A stretch of 64,000 bases of DNA, taken from contig CALBSC010000073.1 of assembly GCA_937927685.1 (NCBI GenBank), forward strand, positions 29,716 to 93,715, written 5' to 3'. Numbering within the stretch: position 1 is the first letter of the stretch; each line of letters opens with the position of its first letter. Positions 44,509-55,373 of the stretch are shown one piece after another. This DNA comes from an uncultured Burkholderiales bacterium (GTDB taxonomy: Bacteria; Pseudomonadota; Gammaproteobacteria; Burkholderiales; Burkholderiaceae_C). Both the position numbers and the translations under genes were made by a program. Below the pieces are notes generated by a model that worked only from the letters and a program-made list of their open reading frames with translations, did not search any database and was not told where the DNA came from.

Positions 44509-46577
44509 TCAGCGTGACATGCCCTGGTGTCGCAGCAGCGCATCCAGCGTCGGTTCCCGCCCTCGGAACGCCTTGAACGATTCCATGGCCGGTCGGCTGG
44601 CTCCGACCTCCAGGATCTGGTGCAAATACTGCTGCCCGGTGGCGACATTCGGTTCGCCTTGCGGTCCGGCGGTTTCTTCAAACGCTGCATAGGCGTCGGC
44701 ACTCAGCACCTCGGCCCACTTGTAGCTGTAGTAGCCGGCCGAGTATCCCCCCGCAAAGATGTGGCTGAAGGTGTGGGGCATGCGGTTCCAGGCGGGTGGC
44801 TGCAGCACAGCCACTTCATCCCGCACCGAGTCCAGCAGCGACAGGATGGCGTCACGGTCCGGGGTGGCCGGCAGCGTGGTCTCGCTGTGCAGTCGCATGT
44901 CGAAGAGGGAAAACTCGATCTGTCGCAAGGTCTGCAAACCGCTTTGGAAATTGCGGGCAGCCAGCATCTTGTCGAACAGCGCACGAGGCAGGGGTTCGCC
45001 GGTCACCACATGCGCCGACAGGTGGCGCACCACGGACCATTCCCAGCAGAAGTTCTCCATGAACTGGCTGGGCAGTTCCACCGCATCCCATTCCACGCCG
45101 CTGATGCCGGCGACATCGCGCTCGTTCACCCGCGTCATCAGATGGTGCAGCCCGTGGCCGAATTCGTGGAACAGGGTGATGACGTCATCGTGCGTGAGCA
45201 GGGGCGGTTGGCCATCGACACCTTCCGCAAAGTTGCACACCAGGTGGGCGATGGGTGTTTGCAGGGTGTGGGTGTCCGGTCGCAGCCAGCGGGCGCGGAC
45301 ATCGTCCATCCAGGCGCCACCTCGTTTGCCCGCCCGGGCTCCCGGGTCCAGGTAGAACTGACCCACCAATTCCGGCGTGCCGTTGGCATCGGCCACGCGG
45401 CGTTCGATGCGGTAGAACTCCACCCCCGGGTGCCACACCGGGGCCTGGTCACGGCGAATCGACACCTGGAACAAGGTCTCCACAATACCAAACAGGCCTG
45501 CCAACACTTTGGGGGCGGTGAAATAGGTTTTGACCTCCTGCTCGCTGAAGGCATAGCGGGCTTCTTTCAGCCGCTCGCCGATGTAGGGCCAATCCCAGGC
45601 CTGAGGGTCCGTCAGGCCCAGTTGCGAGCGGGCAAATTCGCGCAGGTCGGCCAGGTCTTGCTCGGCATGGGGCCGGGCACGACGCGCCAGATCGCGCAGA
45701 AAGTCCAGCACCTGTTCTGGAGAGTCGGCCATCTTCGGGGCCAGCGACGCCTCGGCCGCGTTGGCAAAGCCCAGCAGTGCGGCTTCTTCATGGCGCAACT
45801 GGACAATCTCGTGCATCAGGGCCGTGTTGTCGAACTGCGGCAGGCTGGATTGTTCGGAGGCGCGCGTGACATAAGCGCGGTACAGCCGCTCTCGCAAGGC
45901 GGAACTGTGCGCGAACTGCATCACCGGCAAATAGCACGGCATTTTCAAGGTGAGCTTGTGGCCCTCGTGTTGGTCGGCCTGCGCGGCCTGGCGTGTGGCC
46001 GACAACACATCCGGCGGCACTCCCTCGAGTTCTTCGGCTGACACAACCAGTGACCATTGGTCGGTGGCATCCAGCACGTGTTCGCTGAACTGCTGCGACA
46101 ACTCGGCCTGGCGCTCTTGAATGGCCGCAAAACGCGCTTTGGCTGCGCCTTGCAGTTCAGCCCCCGACAGCACGAAATTGCGCAAGGCCAGTTCACGCGC
46201 CCGAAGCTGCTCGGGATTCAAGCCTGCGGGTGCGATGGCCTTGTATTTGGCATACAGGCGCTCGTCCGCCCCCAGACGGGTCCAGAACTCGGTCACGCGG
46301 GGCAGGGCCTCCGTGTAGGCCGCGCGCAGGGCCGGTGAGTCGGCCACCGAGTGCAAATGCGAGACCGCCCCCCAGGCACGTCCCAGGCGCTCAGTGGCCG
46401 TGTCCAGGGTGCGCGCGAGCGCCACCCAGTCGCACGGAAATGCCGGTGCTGTGACCTGCTCCAGCGCATCAGTTGCCTGGGTCAGCAACTGATCCAGGGC
46501 GGGGGCGATGTGATCAGGCTGGATGGCGTCGAAGCGCGGCAGGTCCTGAAAGTCCAGCAGGGGGTTGTCAGCAGTGT

Positions 46578-46581
<4 letters not shown>
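44509..46581 (-). CDS. prlC: Oligopeptidase A (M3 metallopeptidase)
   Basis: This 690-aa cytoplasmic zinc peptidase degrades short peptides, including cleaved signal peptides. The zinc motif HEFGH is at residues 472-476, and the following segment (GVEWDAVELPSQFMENFCWE) supplies the third ligand. The ATG overlaps the stop of folD (ATGA), so translation is coupled, an arrangement common in Burkholderiales. Confidence 0.95.
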
Positions 46582-47438
<857 letters not shown>

Positions 47439-47520
47439 GGTACGGATTTCGGAAAAAAAGTGAGGATGGGTCGTGCTGAGGGACAGTTCAATCGCCAGGG
47501 GGAAACACTGCCTCAAACAC

Positions 47521-47544
47521 AAACGCCCGTGAGGCACGGGCGTT
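47521..47544 (-). terminator. Hairpin terminator of the response regulator
   Basis: A perfect 10-bp stem (AACGCCCGTG/CACGGGCGTT) with a 3-base loop is followed on the minus strand by TTGTGTTT. It lies 24 bases after the response regulator stop and before folD. Confidence 0.7.
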
Positions 47545-47568
47545 GGTTGGGGCCGTGCGCGACCTGGA

Positions 47569-48189
47569 TCAGGCCTTGGCTTGCCCCAGTGCAATCTTGA
47601 GCAAATCAGCCACGGTGTTGGCGTTGAGTTTTTCCATGATGTTGGCCCGGTGGGCTTCCACCGTCTTGATGCTGATGCCCAGATCGTCGGCAATCTGTTT
47701 GTTCAGGCGACCGGCCACGATGCGCTCGAGCACCTGCGATTCGCGCGAGGTCAGCTTGGACATCAGGGCGTCGCGGCTGGCGGCCTGCTGGTAGTCGGAG
47801 AAGGAGTCCTTGGCGTGTTCGAGCATGCGCTCGACCAGGCCCACCAGCTCGTCTTCCTTGAAGGGCTTCTGGATGAAATCCATGGCGCCTTTTTTCATGG
47901 TGTTGACCGCCATGGGCACATCGCCGTGGCCGGTGATGAAGACGACGGGCAGGGGCGACTTGCGCTCGATCAGACGGTCTTGCAACTCCAGCCCGGTCAT
48001 GCCACCCATGCGGATGTCGACGATCAGGCAGGCCACTTCGCGCGGGTCGTATCTGCCCAGGAAGGTTTCTGCGGAATCGAAGCAGCGCACCCGGTAGTCC
48101 TTGCCCTCGAGCAACCACTGCAGCGAATCACGCACCGCTTCGTCATCGTCGACGACGTAGACAGTCCCTTTCTTGGGTATCAGACTCAT
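47569..48189 (-). CDS. FixJ/LuxR-type response regulator
   Basis: This 206-aa regulator has an N-terminal receiver with acidic pocket D14-D15-D16, phospho-acceptor D58 (IVDIRMGG) and the QKPF lysine near 108. The C-terminal LuxR helix-turn-helix reads LTSRESQVLERI and KQIADDLGISIKTVEAHRANIMEKL. It starts 55 bases after the sensor kinase and is its cognate partner. I use ATG 48189. The divergent aceE operon is a plausible target. Confidence 0.94.
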   Translation of the reverse strand: MSLIPKKGTVYVVDDDEAVRDSLQWLLEGKDYRVRCFDSAETFLGRYDPREVACLIVDIRMGGMTGLELQDRLIERKSPLPVVFITGHGDVPMAVNTMKKGAMDFIQKPFKEDELVGLVERMLEHAKDSFSDYQQAASRDALMSKLTSRESQVLERIVAGRLNKQIADDLGISIKTVEAHRANIMEKLNANTVADLLKIALGQAKA

Positions 48190-48243
48190 GGTGGACAACT
48201 CTCCCTGCAACACTGACTTCATCGGCCAAATCCGGCGAACGGT

Positions 48244-50745
48244 TTACCGGATGACGGCTGGTACCCAGAAGGTGAACCGGCATCCACTGATTTCCGGACC
48301 ATTGTAGAGGTTCTCGGCCTGCATCCGGCCCGCATGGGATTCGACGATGCTGCGGCACAAATTCAGGCCAATGCCCATGCCTTCGGTCTTGGTGGAGAAA
48401 AACGCTTCGAACAAGTGTTCCAGCACTTCCGGGGCCAGGCCAGCGCCGGTGTCCATCACGGTGAATTCCACCACCGGGTTGTCGTCCACGGTTTTGGGGA
48501 GCACCTGCAGTTCGACATGGCGCCGGTCAGACGGGCGTTGGGCATTGTCGATGGCTTCCGCGGAGTTCTTCAACAAATTGATCAGCACCTGTTCGATCAG
48601 GATCGGATCCACGTGCACACGCGGCAGGCGTGAGGAGACAAAGTGGCTCAGTCGAACGCTTCGCCGTTTGAGTTCAATGTCGGCCAGTTCGAGCGCCTCG
48701 GCCACCATGGGCGCGACCTCGGTTTCGATGCGGTTGGGTTCGCTGCGTTTGACGAAGCTGCGGATGCGCTGGATGATCTGACCCGCCCGCTGGGCCTGAT
48801 GCGCGGTTTTCTCGAGCGCCTTGAGCAGGTCTTCCTCACTGATGTGCTGGCCCTTGATCCGGGACACCATGCCGTTGCAGTAGTTCGAGATGGCGGTGAG
48901 GGGCTGGTTGAGTTCGTGCGCCACGCTGGAAGCCATCTCGCCCATGGTGATGAGGCGGCTGGCCGACTGCGCCCGTTCGGCCTGCTGCGCGGCCTGCTCC
49001 TCGGCCAGCCGGCGGGGAGTGATGTCGGTGGCAATCACCATCTGGGCCAGGCGGCCATCGACCCAGTTCAGGTACCGTGAACGCACCTCCAGCCACTTGT
49101 CGAGCTCAGGCACATAGATTTCGGCGTTCTCGGCCTGGGCCATGGTCAGGCTCTCGGAGGGCAACCCTGCCAGTGAATCGACCGTGTCCCGGCTGTCATC
49201 GGACGAGGATTTGTCGATCGAGCCGGCCTGGGTGATCAGCACATGGTGCCCCTCGGCCTTGTTGCCAAACCATTGGCGGTACAACTTGTTGGTGAACACC
49301 ATCTCGGCGCTGCCCAGTGGCGCCACCGACACCGAGGCGTCCAGCGCCTCCAACACCGTGGTGAAGCGTTCATACGAGGCTAGCAACTGCTCGCGGATGC
49401 GATTGGGTTCTGTGATGTCGGTCATGGAGGTCATCCACCCGGTCTGCTGTCCCTTGGCGTCGATGAGGGGCGACATGTACACCCGGGCATCAAACAGCTG
49501 GCCATTCTTGCGCTTGACCCGTACCTGGTAGGCGCTGTTGGAGGTGACGCCATTGATCTCGTCTTGCAGTCGACGGTTGAGCAGCTGGATATCCTCGTCA
49601 GGCCAGTACGGGAAGGGGGGCAAGCGTCCCACCAGCTCCTGCTCGCTCCAGCCGGTCATCTGGCAGAAGGCCGCGTTGACGTAGGTGATGCGTCCGTTCA
49701 GATCCATAGCGCGCATGCCCGTCAACATGGAGTTCTCCATGGCGCGACGGAAATTCGTTTCGGACACCAGGGCCTGTTGTGCCTGCTGGCGACGGCGGGT
49801 ATGACGCCAGCTGCCAATCAACATCCAGGCACTCATCAGGCTCAGGGCGGTCATCAGCCAGAACATGCCATTGCCGATCAGGCCTTGCGAGGTGCGATAG
49901 GCCTGGGCGTGCAGCACCAGGCTGTTGCCCACCGGTGGAATGGGCACGGCGTAATCGTAGGCCGGGCTCATCCAGGGCATGTTGGCATTGAGGCGGCTCT
50001 TCTTGTTGATGGGTTGACCCGCCAGCAGGTGATGGCTCTCGTCCAGGAACGAGATGGCGTGACGGGTGGTGATCTCTGGCGGAATGACAAACCGCAACAG
50101 TCCGTCGATGTTGTATTCCGTCAGGATCATCCCCAGGAACTGGCCATGGAACTGGATCGGTGCATGCAATTGCACGACGGAGACCGTGCGCTCGCCAGGC
50201 AGTTGGCGCAGCAGGGGCGGGGAATACACCGTCTGGAGCTGTTCGCGGGCCAGTTGGAAGGTGTTCAGCGTGTCCGGATGGCGCAGCGATTCACCGGCCA
50301 CACGCCACTGTGTACTTTGCACCCCGTGTCCGGCGTAACTGGCCTTGACGCGACGCTGGGCGTCCACCCAGGTGACCGAAGCAATTTCGGGGTGCTGGAC
50401 CACCAGGGCTGCGGCTTCGTTCAGGAATTCCCGCTGGTCGATATCACGGTTGCCCAGGTCCCGTGCCATCCGCATGAGTTGCTCTTGCCGTTCCAGCAAT
50501 CGCAGGCGCAGTCGTTGCTGGGCATATTCAACATCGCGCCGGACGGTCTCCTGCTCGCGCTCGATTTCCTCGAAACGCAGGTAGCCAAACGCAATCAGGA
50601 CAGCGGCCAGAAACACCAGCACCGCCCCCAGGGGGGCGAGCACCGCCAGGCGGTCCTGTCGATAGGGGCTGAGCCGGCGCCACCAGTTGATCCAGCGCTG
50701 GGTGACCAGTCGCAGGGGGTGCTTGAGTACTTGCTGGGCCGTCAT
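48244..50745 (-). CDS. PAS-domain membrane sensor histidine kinase
   Basis: This 833-aa kinase has a first membrane span near residues 32-55, a large periplasmic sensor region, a second span near 290-312, two PAS domains (one beginning FRRAMENSMLTGMRAMDLNG), a dimerisation helix with H610 (AHELNQPLTA) and an ATPase domain with DTGAGLAPEV and GMGIGLNL. It resembles DctB/FixL-type kinases. The periplasmic domain suggests an extracytoplasmic ligand such as an organic acid. It is divergent from aceE, so it may control pyruvate dehydrogenase. Confidence 0.93.
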   Translation of the reverse strand: MTAQQVLKHPLRLVTQRWINWWRRLSPYRQDRLAVLAPLGAVLVFLAAVLIAFGYLRFEEIEREQETVRRDVEYAQQRLRLRLLERQEQLMRMARDLGNRDIDQREFLNEAAALVVQHPEIASVTWVDAQRRVKASYAGHGVQSTQWRVAGESLRHPDTLNTFQLAREQLQTVYSPPLLRQLPGERTVSVVQLHAPIQFHGQFLGMILTEYNIDGLLRFVIPPEITTRHAISFLDESHHLLAGQPINKKSRLNANMPWMSPAYDYAVPIPPVGNSLVLHAQAYRTSQGLIGNGMFWLMTALSLMSAWMLIGSWRHTRRRQQAQQALVSETNFRRAMENSMLTGMRAMDLNGRITYVNAAFCQMTGWSEQELVGRLPPFPYWPDEDIQLLNRRLQDEINGVTSNSAYQVRVKRKNGQLFDARVYMSPLIDAKGQQTGWMTSMTDITEPNRIREQLLASYERFTTVLEALDASVSVAPLGSAEMVFTNKLYRQWFGNKAEGHHVLITQAGSIDKSSSDDSRDTVDSLAGLPSESLTMAQAENAEIYVPELDKWLEVRSRYLNWVDGRLAQMVIATDITPRRLAEEQAAQQAERAQSASRLITMGEMASSVAHELNQPLTAISNYCNGMVSRIKGQHISEEDLLKALEKTAHQAQRAGQIIQRIRSFVKRSEPNRIETEVAPMVAEALELADIELKRRSVRLSHFVSSRLPRVHVDPILIEQVLINLLKNSAEAIDNAQRPSDRRHVELQVLPKTVDDNPVVEFTVMDTGAGLAPEVLEHLFEAFFSTKTEGMGIGLNLCRSIVESHAGRMQAENLYNGPEISGCRFTFWVPAVIR

Positions 50746-50886
50746 GTTTTCAAGTGTAGGAGATCGGTTAATTCACGATATGAAACGTAACATCATTATT
50801 TGAAATATTGGATAAACTGTGCCAAAATCCCAGCCATCGGCAAAAAGACCGTTAATCCTTATCATGTTGTGAAAGAGGAGACACCC
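50746..50886 (+). promoter_or_regulatory. Divergent regulatory region between the sensor kinase and aceE
   Basis: This 141-base AT-rich gap holds the promoters of both transcripts. TTGAAA near 50801 and TTGG-N10-CCAA around 50808-50826 are the most evident elements; no strong -10 can be fixed. GAGGAG precedes the aceE start. Confidence 0.4.
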
Positions 50887-53598
50887 ATGTCAGCACAACC
50901 GAATGATCAGCGCACCTTCGCGATCAATGACATCGACAGCCAGGAAACCCGCGAATGGATGGACGCGCTGTCAGCCGTCATCCAGGCCGAGGGTCCCGAG
51001 CGTGCCCACTACCTGCTGGAGCAGTTGCTCGAACATGCACGCGAAAACAGCATCGACATGCCGTTCTCCGCCAACACCGGCTACGTGAACACCATCGAAC
51101 CTGACCAGGAAGAGCGCTGTCCGGGCAACATCGAGATCGAGGAGCGTCTGCGCGCCTACATGCGCTGGAACGCCATGGCCATGGTCGTCAAGGCCAACCG
51201 CCACAACCCGGAGGACGGCGGGGACCTGGGCGGCCACATCGGTTCGTTTGCCTCGCTGGCTCACATGTTCGGTGCCGGGTTCAACCATTTCTGGCACGCC
51301 GAGAATGAACACCACGGCGGGGACTTGCTGTACATCCAGGGCCATGTGGCACCGGGCGTGTACGCGCGTGCATTCCTCGAAGGTCGTCTGACCGAGGAAC
51401 AGTTGCTCAACTTCCGTCAGGAAGTGGATGGCAAGGGCTTGTCGAGCTACCCGCATCCGAAACTGATGCCTGAGTTCTGGCAGTTCCCCACGGTGTCCAT
51501 GGGCCTGGGGCCCTTGATGGCCATCTACCAGGCCCGCTTCCTCAAATACCTGCACGCGCGTGGCATTGCCAACACTGAAAACCGCAAGGTCTGGGTGTTC
51601 TGTGGCGACGGTGAAATGGACGAGGTGGAGTCGCTCGGCGCCATCGGCCTGGCCGCGCGCGAGAACCTCGACAACCTGATCTTCGTCATCAACTGCAACC
51701 TGCAACGCCTGGACGGCCCGGTGCGCGGCAACGGCAAGATCATCCAGGAACTGGAAAGCGAGTTCCGCGGCGCCGGCTGGAACGTCATCAAGTGTCTGTG
51801 GGGCAGCAACTGGGACCCGCTGCTGGCCCGCGACAAGGACGGCGCCCTGCGTCGCATCATGATGGAAACGCTCGACGGCGACTTCCAGGCATTCAAGGCC
51901 AATGACGGGGCCTACGTGCGCAAACATTTCTTTGGTCGCGATCCACGCACCCTGGAGATGGTGTCCAAGATGAGCGATGACGACATCTGGAACCTGCGTC
52001 GCGGCGGCCACGATCCGGACAAGGTGTTTGCAGCCTATTCCGCGGCCGTCAAGCACAAGGGCCAGCCCACTGTGCTGCTCATGAAGACCGTCAAGGGTTT
52101 TGGCATGGGCAAGGTGGGGGAGGGCAAGAACACCGTCCACCAGACCAAGAAGCTGACCGACGAGGACATCAAGGCCTTCCGCGATCGCTTCAACATCCCC
52201 ATCCCCGACAGCGAACTGCCCAAGTTGCCGTTCTACAAGCCGGCCGACGATACGCCCGAGATGCGTTACCTGCACGAGCGTCGCAAGGCACTTGGCGGTT
52301 ATCTGCCGCATCGTCGCACCCGTGCCGATGAGCATTTCACTGTGCCGGCGATTGAGGTGTTCAAGTCGGTGATCGAGCCGACCACCGAAGGGCGTGAAAT
52401 CTCCACCACGCAAGCCTACGTGCGCTTCCTCACGCAGCTGCTGCGTGACCAGGCCCTGGGCCCGCGCATCGTGCCGATCCTGGTCGACGAGGCCCGCACC
52501 TTCGGCATGGAAGGCCTGTTCCGGCAAATCGGCATTTACAACCCGGCGGGTCAGCAGTACACCCCGGTCGACAAAGACCAGGTCATGTACTACAAGGAAG
52601 ACAAGGCCGGGCAGATCCTGCAGGAGGGCATCAACGAAGCCGGCGGCATGTCGAGCTGGATTGCGGCGGCCACGTCGTACTCCACCAACAACCGCATCAT
52701 GATCCCGTTCTATGTGTATTACTCGATGTTCGGGTTCCAGCGCATTGGCGACCTGGCCTGGGCAGCGGGTGACATGCAGGCGCGCGGATTCCTGCTGGGC
52801 GGGACGTCTGGTCGCACCACGCTGAACGGCGAAGGCCTGCAGCACGAGGACGGACACAGCCACATCCTGGCCGGCACCATCCCCAACTGCGTCAGCTATG
52901 ACCCGACCTTCGCGCACGAAGTGGGCGTCATCATGCACCATGGCTTGAAGCGCATGGTGGAGAAGCAGGACAACGTCTTCTACTACCTGACCCTGCTGAA
53001 CGAAAACTACAGCATGCCGGGCCTCAAGACCGGGACCGAAGAGCAGATCATCAAGGGCATGTACCTGTTGCAAGAGGGCGAGGGTGCCAAAAAGGCCCCG
53101 CGCGTGAACCTGCTGGGTTCCGGCTCCATCCTGCGTGAGTCCATCGCCGCGCGTGACCTGCTGGCCCAGGACTGGGGCGTGGCCGCCCATGTGTGGAGTT
53201 GCCCCAGCTTCAACGAGTTGGCCCGTGACGGACAAGCTGCCGAGCGCTGGAACCTGCTGCATCCGACCGAGACGGCGCGCGCGTCGTTTGTCGAACAGCA
53301 ACTGACGCCGCATGCAGGTCCGGTGATCGCATCGACCGACTACATGAAAAACTACGCCGAGCAGATCCGTCCTTTCATGCCCAAAGGCCGCAGCTACAAG
53401 GTGCTGGGCACCGACGGGTTTGGCCGCAGCGATTTCCGCAGCAAGTTGCGCGAGCACTTCGAGATCAACCGTCACTACATCGTGGTGGCAGCACTCAAGT
53501 CGCTGAGCGATGAAGGGGCCATTGCCGCCTCCAAAGTCGCCGAGGCGATCAAGAAGTACGGCATCAAGGCCGACAAGCTCAATCCCCTCTACGCGTAA
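50887..53598 (+). CDS. aceE: Pyruvate dehydrogenase E1 component, homodimeric
   Basis: This 903-aa ThDP enzyme decarboxylates pyruvate and acetylates the E2 lipoyl groups. It has GHIGSFASLAHMFGAGFNHFWH, the ThDP motif CGDGEMDEVES through FVINCNLQRLDGPVRG, and GRTTLNGEGLQHEDGHSH in the pyrimidine domain. Length is normal for AceE. It begins the aceE-aceF-lpdA operon with a good AAAGAGGAG ribosome site and is divergent from a two-component system. Confidence 0.98.
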   Translation: MSAQPNDQRTFAINDIDSQETREWMDALSAVIQAEGPERAHYLLEQLLEHARENSIDMPFSANTGYVNTIEPDQEERCPGNIEIEERLRAYMRWNAMAMVVKANRHNPEDGGDLGGHIGSFASLAHMFGAGFNHFWHAENEHHGGDLLYIQGHVAPGVYARAFLEGRLTEEQLLNFRQEVDGKGLSSYPHPKLMPEFWQFPTVSMGLGPLMAIYQARFLKYLHARGIANTENRKVWVFCGDGEMDEVESLGAIGLAARENLDNLIFVINCNLQRLDGPVRGNGKIIQELESEFRGAGWNVIKCLWGSNWDPLLARDKDGALRRIMMETLDGDFQAFKANDGAYVRKHFFGRDPRTLEMVSKMSDDDIWNLRRGGHDPDKVFAAYSAAVKHKGQPTVLLMKTVKGFGMGKVGEGKNTVHQTKKLTDEDIKAFRDRFNIPIPDSELPKLPFYKPADDTPEMRYLHERRKALGGYLPHRRTRADEHFTVPAIEVFKSVIEPTTEGREISTTQAYVRFLTQLLRDQALGPRIVPILVDEARTFGMEGLFRQIGIYNPAGQQYTPVDKDQVMYYKEDKAGQILQEGINEAGGMSSWIAAATSYSTNNRIMIPFYVYYSMFGFQRIGDLAWAAGDMQARGFLLGGTSGRTTLNGEGLQHEDGHSHILAGTIPNCVSYDPTFAHEVGVIMHHGLKRMVEKQDNVFYYLTLLNENYSMPGLKTGTEEQIIKGMYLLQEGEGAKKAPRVNLLGSGSILRESIAARDLLAQDWGVAAHVWSCPSFNELARDGQAAERWNLLHPTETARASFVEQQLTPHAGPVIASTDYMKNYAEQIRPFMPKGRSYKVLGTDGFGRSDFRSKLREHFEINRHYIVVAALKSLSDEGAIAASKVAEAIKKYGIKADKLNPLYA

Positions 53599-53693
53599 GC
53601 GGACAATGATGGATCTTCAGTTCGCGTTTGCCCCGGCTTGCGTTGACGCAACGCATACCCGGGCGAGTCGCTTTTTGAACAAGTGAGACAAAC

Positions 53694-55355
53694 ATGGCAT
53701 TGGTAGAAGTCAAGGTTCCCGATATCGGGGATTTCAGTGAAGTGGCCGTCATCGAGTTGCTGGTGAAGCCTGGCGACACCGTCAAGCCCGAGCAAAGCCT
53801 GATCACCGTCGAGTCCGACAAGGCATCGATGGAAATCCCGTGCTCGCATGCGGGGGTGGTCCAGGAACTCAAGGTCAAGATCGGTGACATGGTGCGTGAG
53901 GGATCGGTGGTCCTGGTGGTCGAAGCCGCCGGCACTGCAACCGCACCCGCAGCCGCAACGGCCGCAGCGCCTGCCAACGCCCCGTCGGCAGCACCTGCCG
54001 CACCTGCAGCAACCCCTGCGTCTGTCGCGGTTGCTCCACCGGCAGCGGCTTCAGGTCCGGTTGAAGTGCGCGTACCAGACATCGGTGACTTCAAGGACGT
54101 GGTCGTGATCGAGGTGTTCGTGAAACCTGGCGACACGGTGAAGGTCGAGCAATCACTCATCACCGTCGAGTCTGACAAGGCCTCGATGGAGATTCCTTCG
54201 TCAACCGCTGGGGTGATCAAGGAACTCAAGGTCAAGCTGGGGGACAAGATCAACATCGGCGACCTGCTGGCGGTACTGGAAGGCACGGCCGCTGCAGCAC
54301 TTGCCGCGCCAGCGGCTGTCGCCGTTGCCGCGACCGCGCCGGTGGCCGCTGCGGTGTCCGCAGCACCGGCCAAGCCCGTGGCCGCCTTGTCTGTGCCTGC
54401 GCACAATCCCGCCTCAGCGCCGGTCAACGTTCCCCATGCATCGCCCTCCGTGCGCAAGTTTGCGCGCGAACTCGGCGTGCCGCTGGATGAAATCAAGGGC
54501 ACCGGTGCCAAGGGGCGCATCACCCAGGAGGACGTGCAGGCGTTCACCAAGTCGGTGATGGCGGGTGCCGCGCAAACCCGGGCCCAGGCCGCCAAGGCCC
54601 CGGCCGGTGGCGATGGAGCTGCGCTGGGTCTGATCCCGTGGCCCAAGGTCGACTTCGCCAAGTTCGGACCGATCGAACGCAAGGAGCTGGGCCGCATCAA
54701 GAAAATCAGCGGCGCCAACCTGTTGCGCAACGCCATCATGATCCCGGCGGTCACCAACCACGACGACGCCGACATCACCGAACTCGAAGCCTTCCGTGTC
54801 TCCACCAACAAGGAGAACGAGAAGAGCGGCGTCAAGGTCACCATGCTGGCCTTCCTCATCAAGGCCTGTGTCTCCGCACTCAAGAAGTTCCCCGAGTTCA
54901 ACAGCTCGCTGGACGGCGATGCGCTGGTCTACAAGAACTACTGGCACATCGGCTTCGCGGCAGACACGCCGAATGGTCTGGTGGTGCCTGTCATCAAGGA
55001 TGCCGACAAGAAAGGCGTGCTGCAAATCTCCCAGGAGATGGGCGAACTGGCCAAGAAGGCCCGCGATGGCAAACTGGGTCCGGCCGACATGACCGGGGCC
55101 ACCTTCACCATTTCCAGCCTCGGTGGCATTGGCGGTCGTTACTTTACGCCCATCATCAATGCGCCTGAAGTGGCCATCCTGGGTGTGTGCAAGAGCCAGA
55201 TGGAACCGGTGTGGAATGGCAAGGAGTTTGTGCCGCGCCTGATGTTGCCGCTGTCACTCACCTGGGATCACCGCGTGATCGATGGTGCCGCGGCGGCTCG
55301 CTTCAACGCGTACCTGGGGCAGATCCTGGCGGACTTCCGCCGGGTGATGCTCTGA
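53694..55355 (+). CDS. aceF: Pyruvate dehydrogenase E2, dihydrolipoamide acetyltransferase
   Basis: This 553-aa core of the complex has two lipoyl domains (lipoylated K43 and K162, each in SDKASMEIP), alanine/proline-rich linkers, a peripheral-subunit-binding domain near residues 245-285 (SPSVRKFARELGVPL) and the acyltransferase domain with catalytic H526 in WDHRVIDGAAAARF. Unlike E. coli AceF, which has three, it has two lipoyl domains. A third lipoyl domain is on the E3 gene product. Confidence 0.97.
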   Translation: MALVEVKVPDIGDFSEVAVIELLVKPGDTVKPEQSLITVESDKASMEIPCSHAGVVQELKVKIGDMVREGSVVLVVEAAGTATAPAAATAAAPANAPSAAPAAPAATPASVAVAPPAAASGPVEVRVPDIGDFKDVVVIEVFVKPGDTVKVEQSLITVESDKASMEIPSSTAGVIKELKVKLGDKINIGDLLAVLEGTAAAALAAPAAVAVAATAPVAAAVSAAPAKPVAALSVPAHNPASAPVNVPHASPSVRKFARELGVPLDEIKGTGAKGRITQEDVQAFTKSVMAGAAQTRAQAAKAPAGGDGAALGLIPWPKVDFAKFGPIERKELGRIKKISGANLLRNAIMIPAVTNHDDADITELEAFRVSTNKENEKSGVKVTMLAFLIKACVSALKKFPEFNSSLDGDALVYKNYWHIGFAADTPNGLVVPVIKDADKKGVLQISQEMGELAKKARDGKLGPADMTGATFTISSLGGIGGRYFTPIINAPEVAILGVCKSQMEPVWNGKEFVPRLMLPLSLTWDHRVIDGAAAARFNAYLGQILADFRRVML

Positions 55356-55373
55356 CCGGGAAGGGAGTCCACC

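Noticed and set aside
50971..53475. 834-aa antisense open frame opposite aceE
   Set aside because: Shadow of the aceE codon bias; composition is His/Val/Gln-rich without domains.
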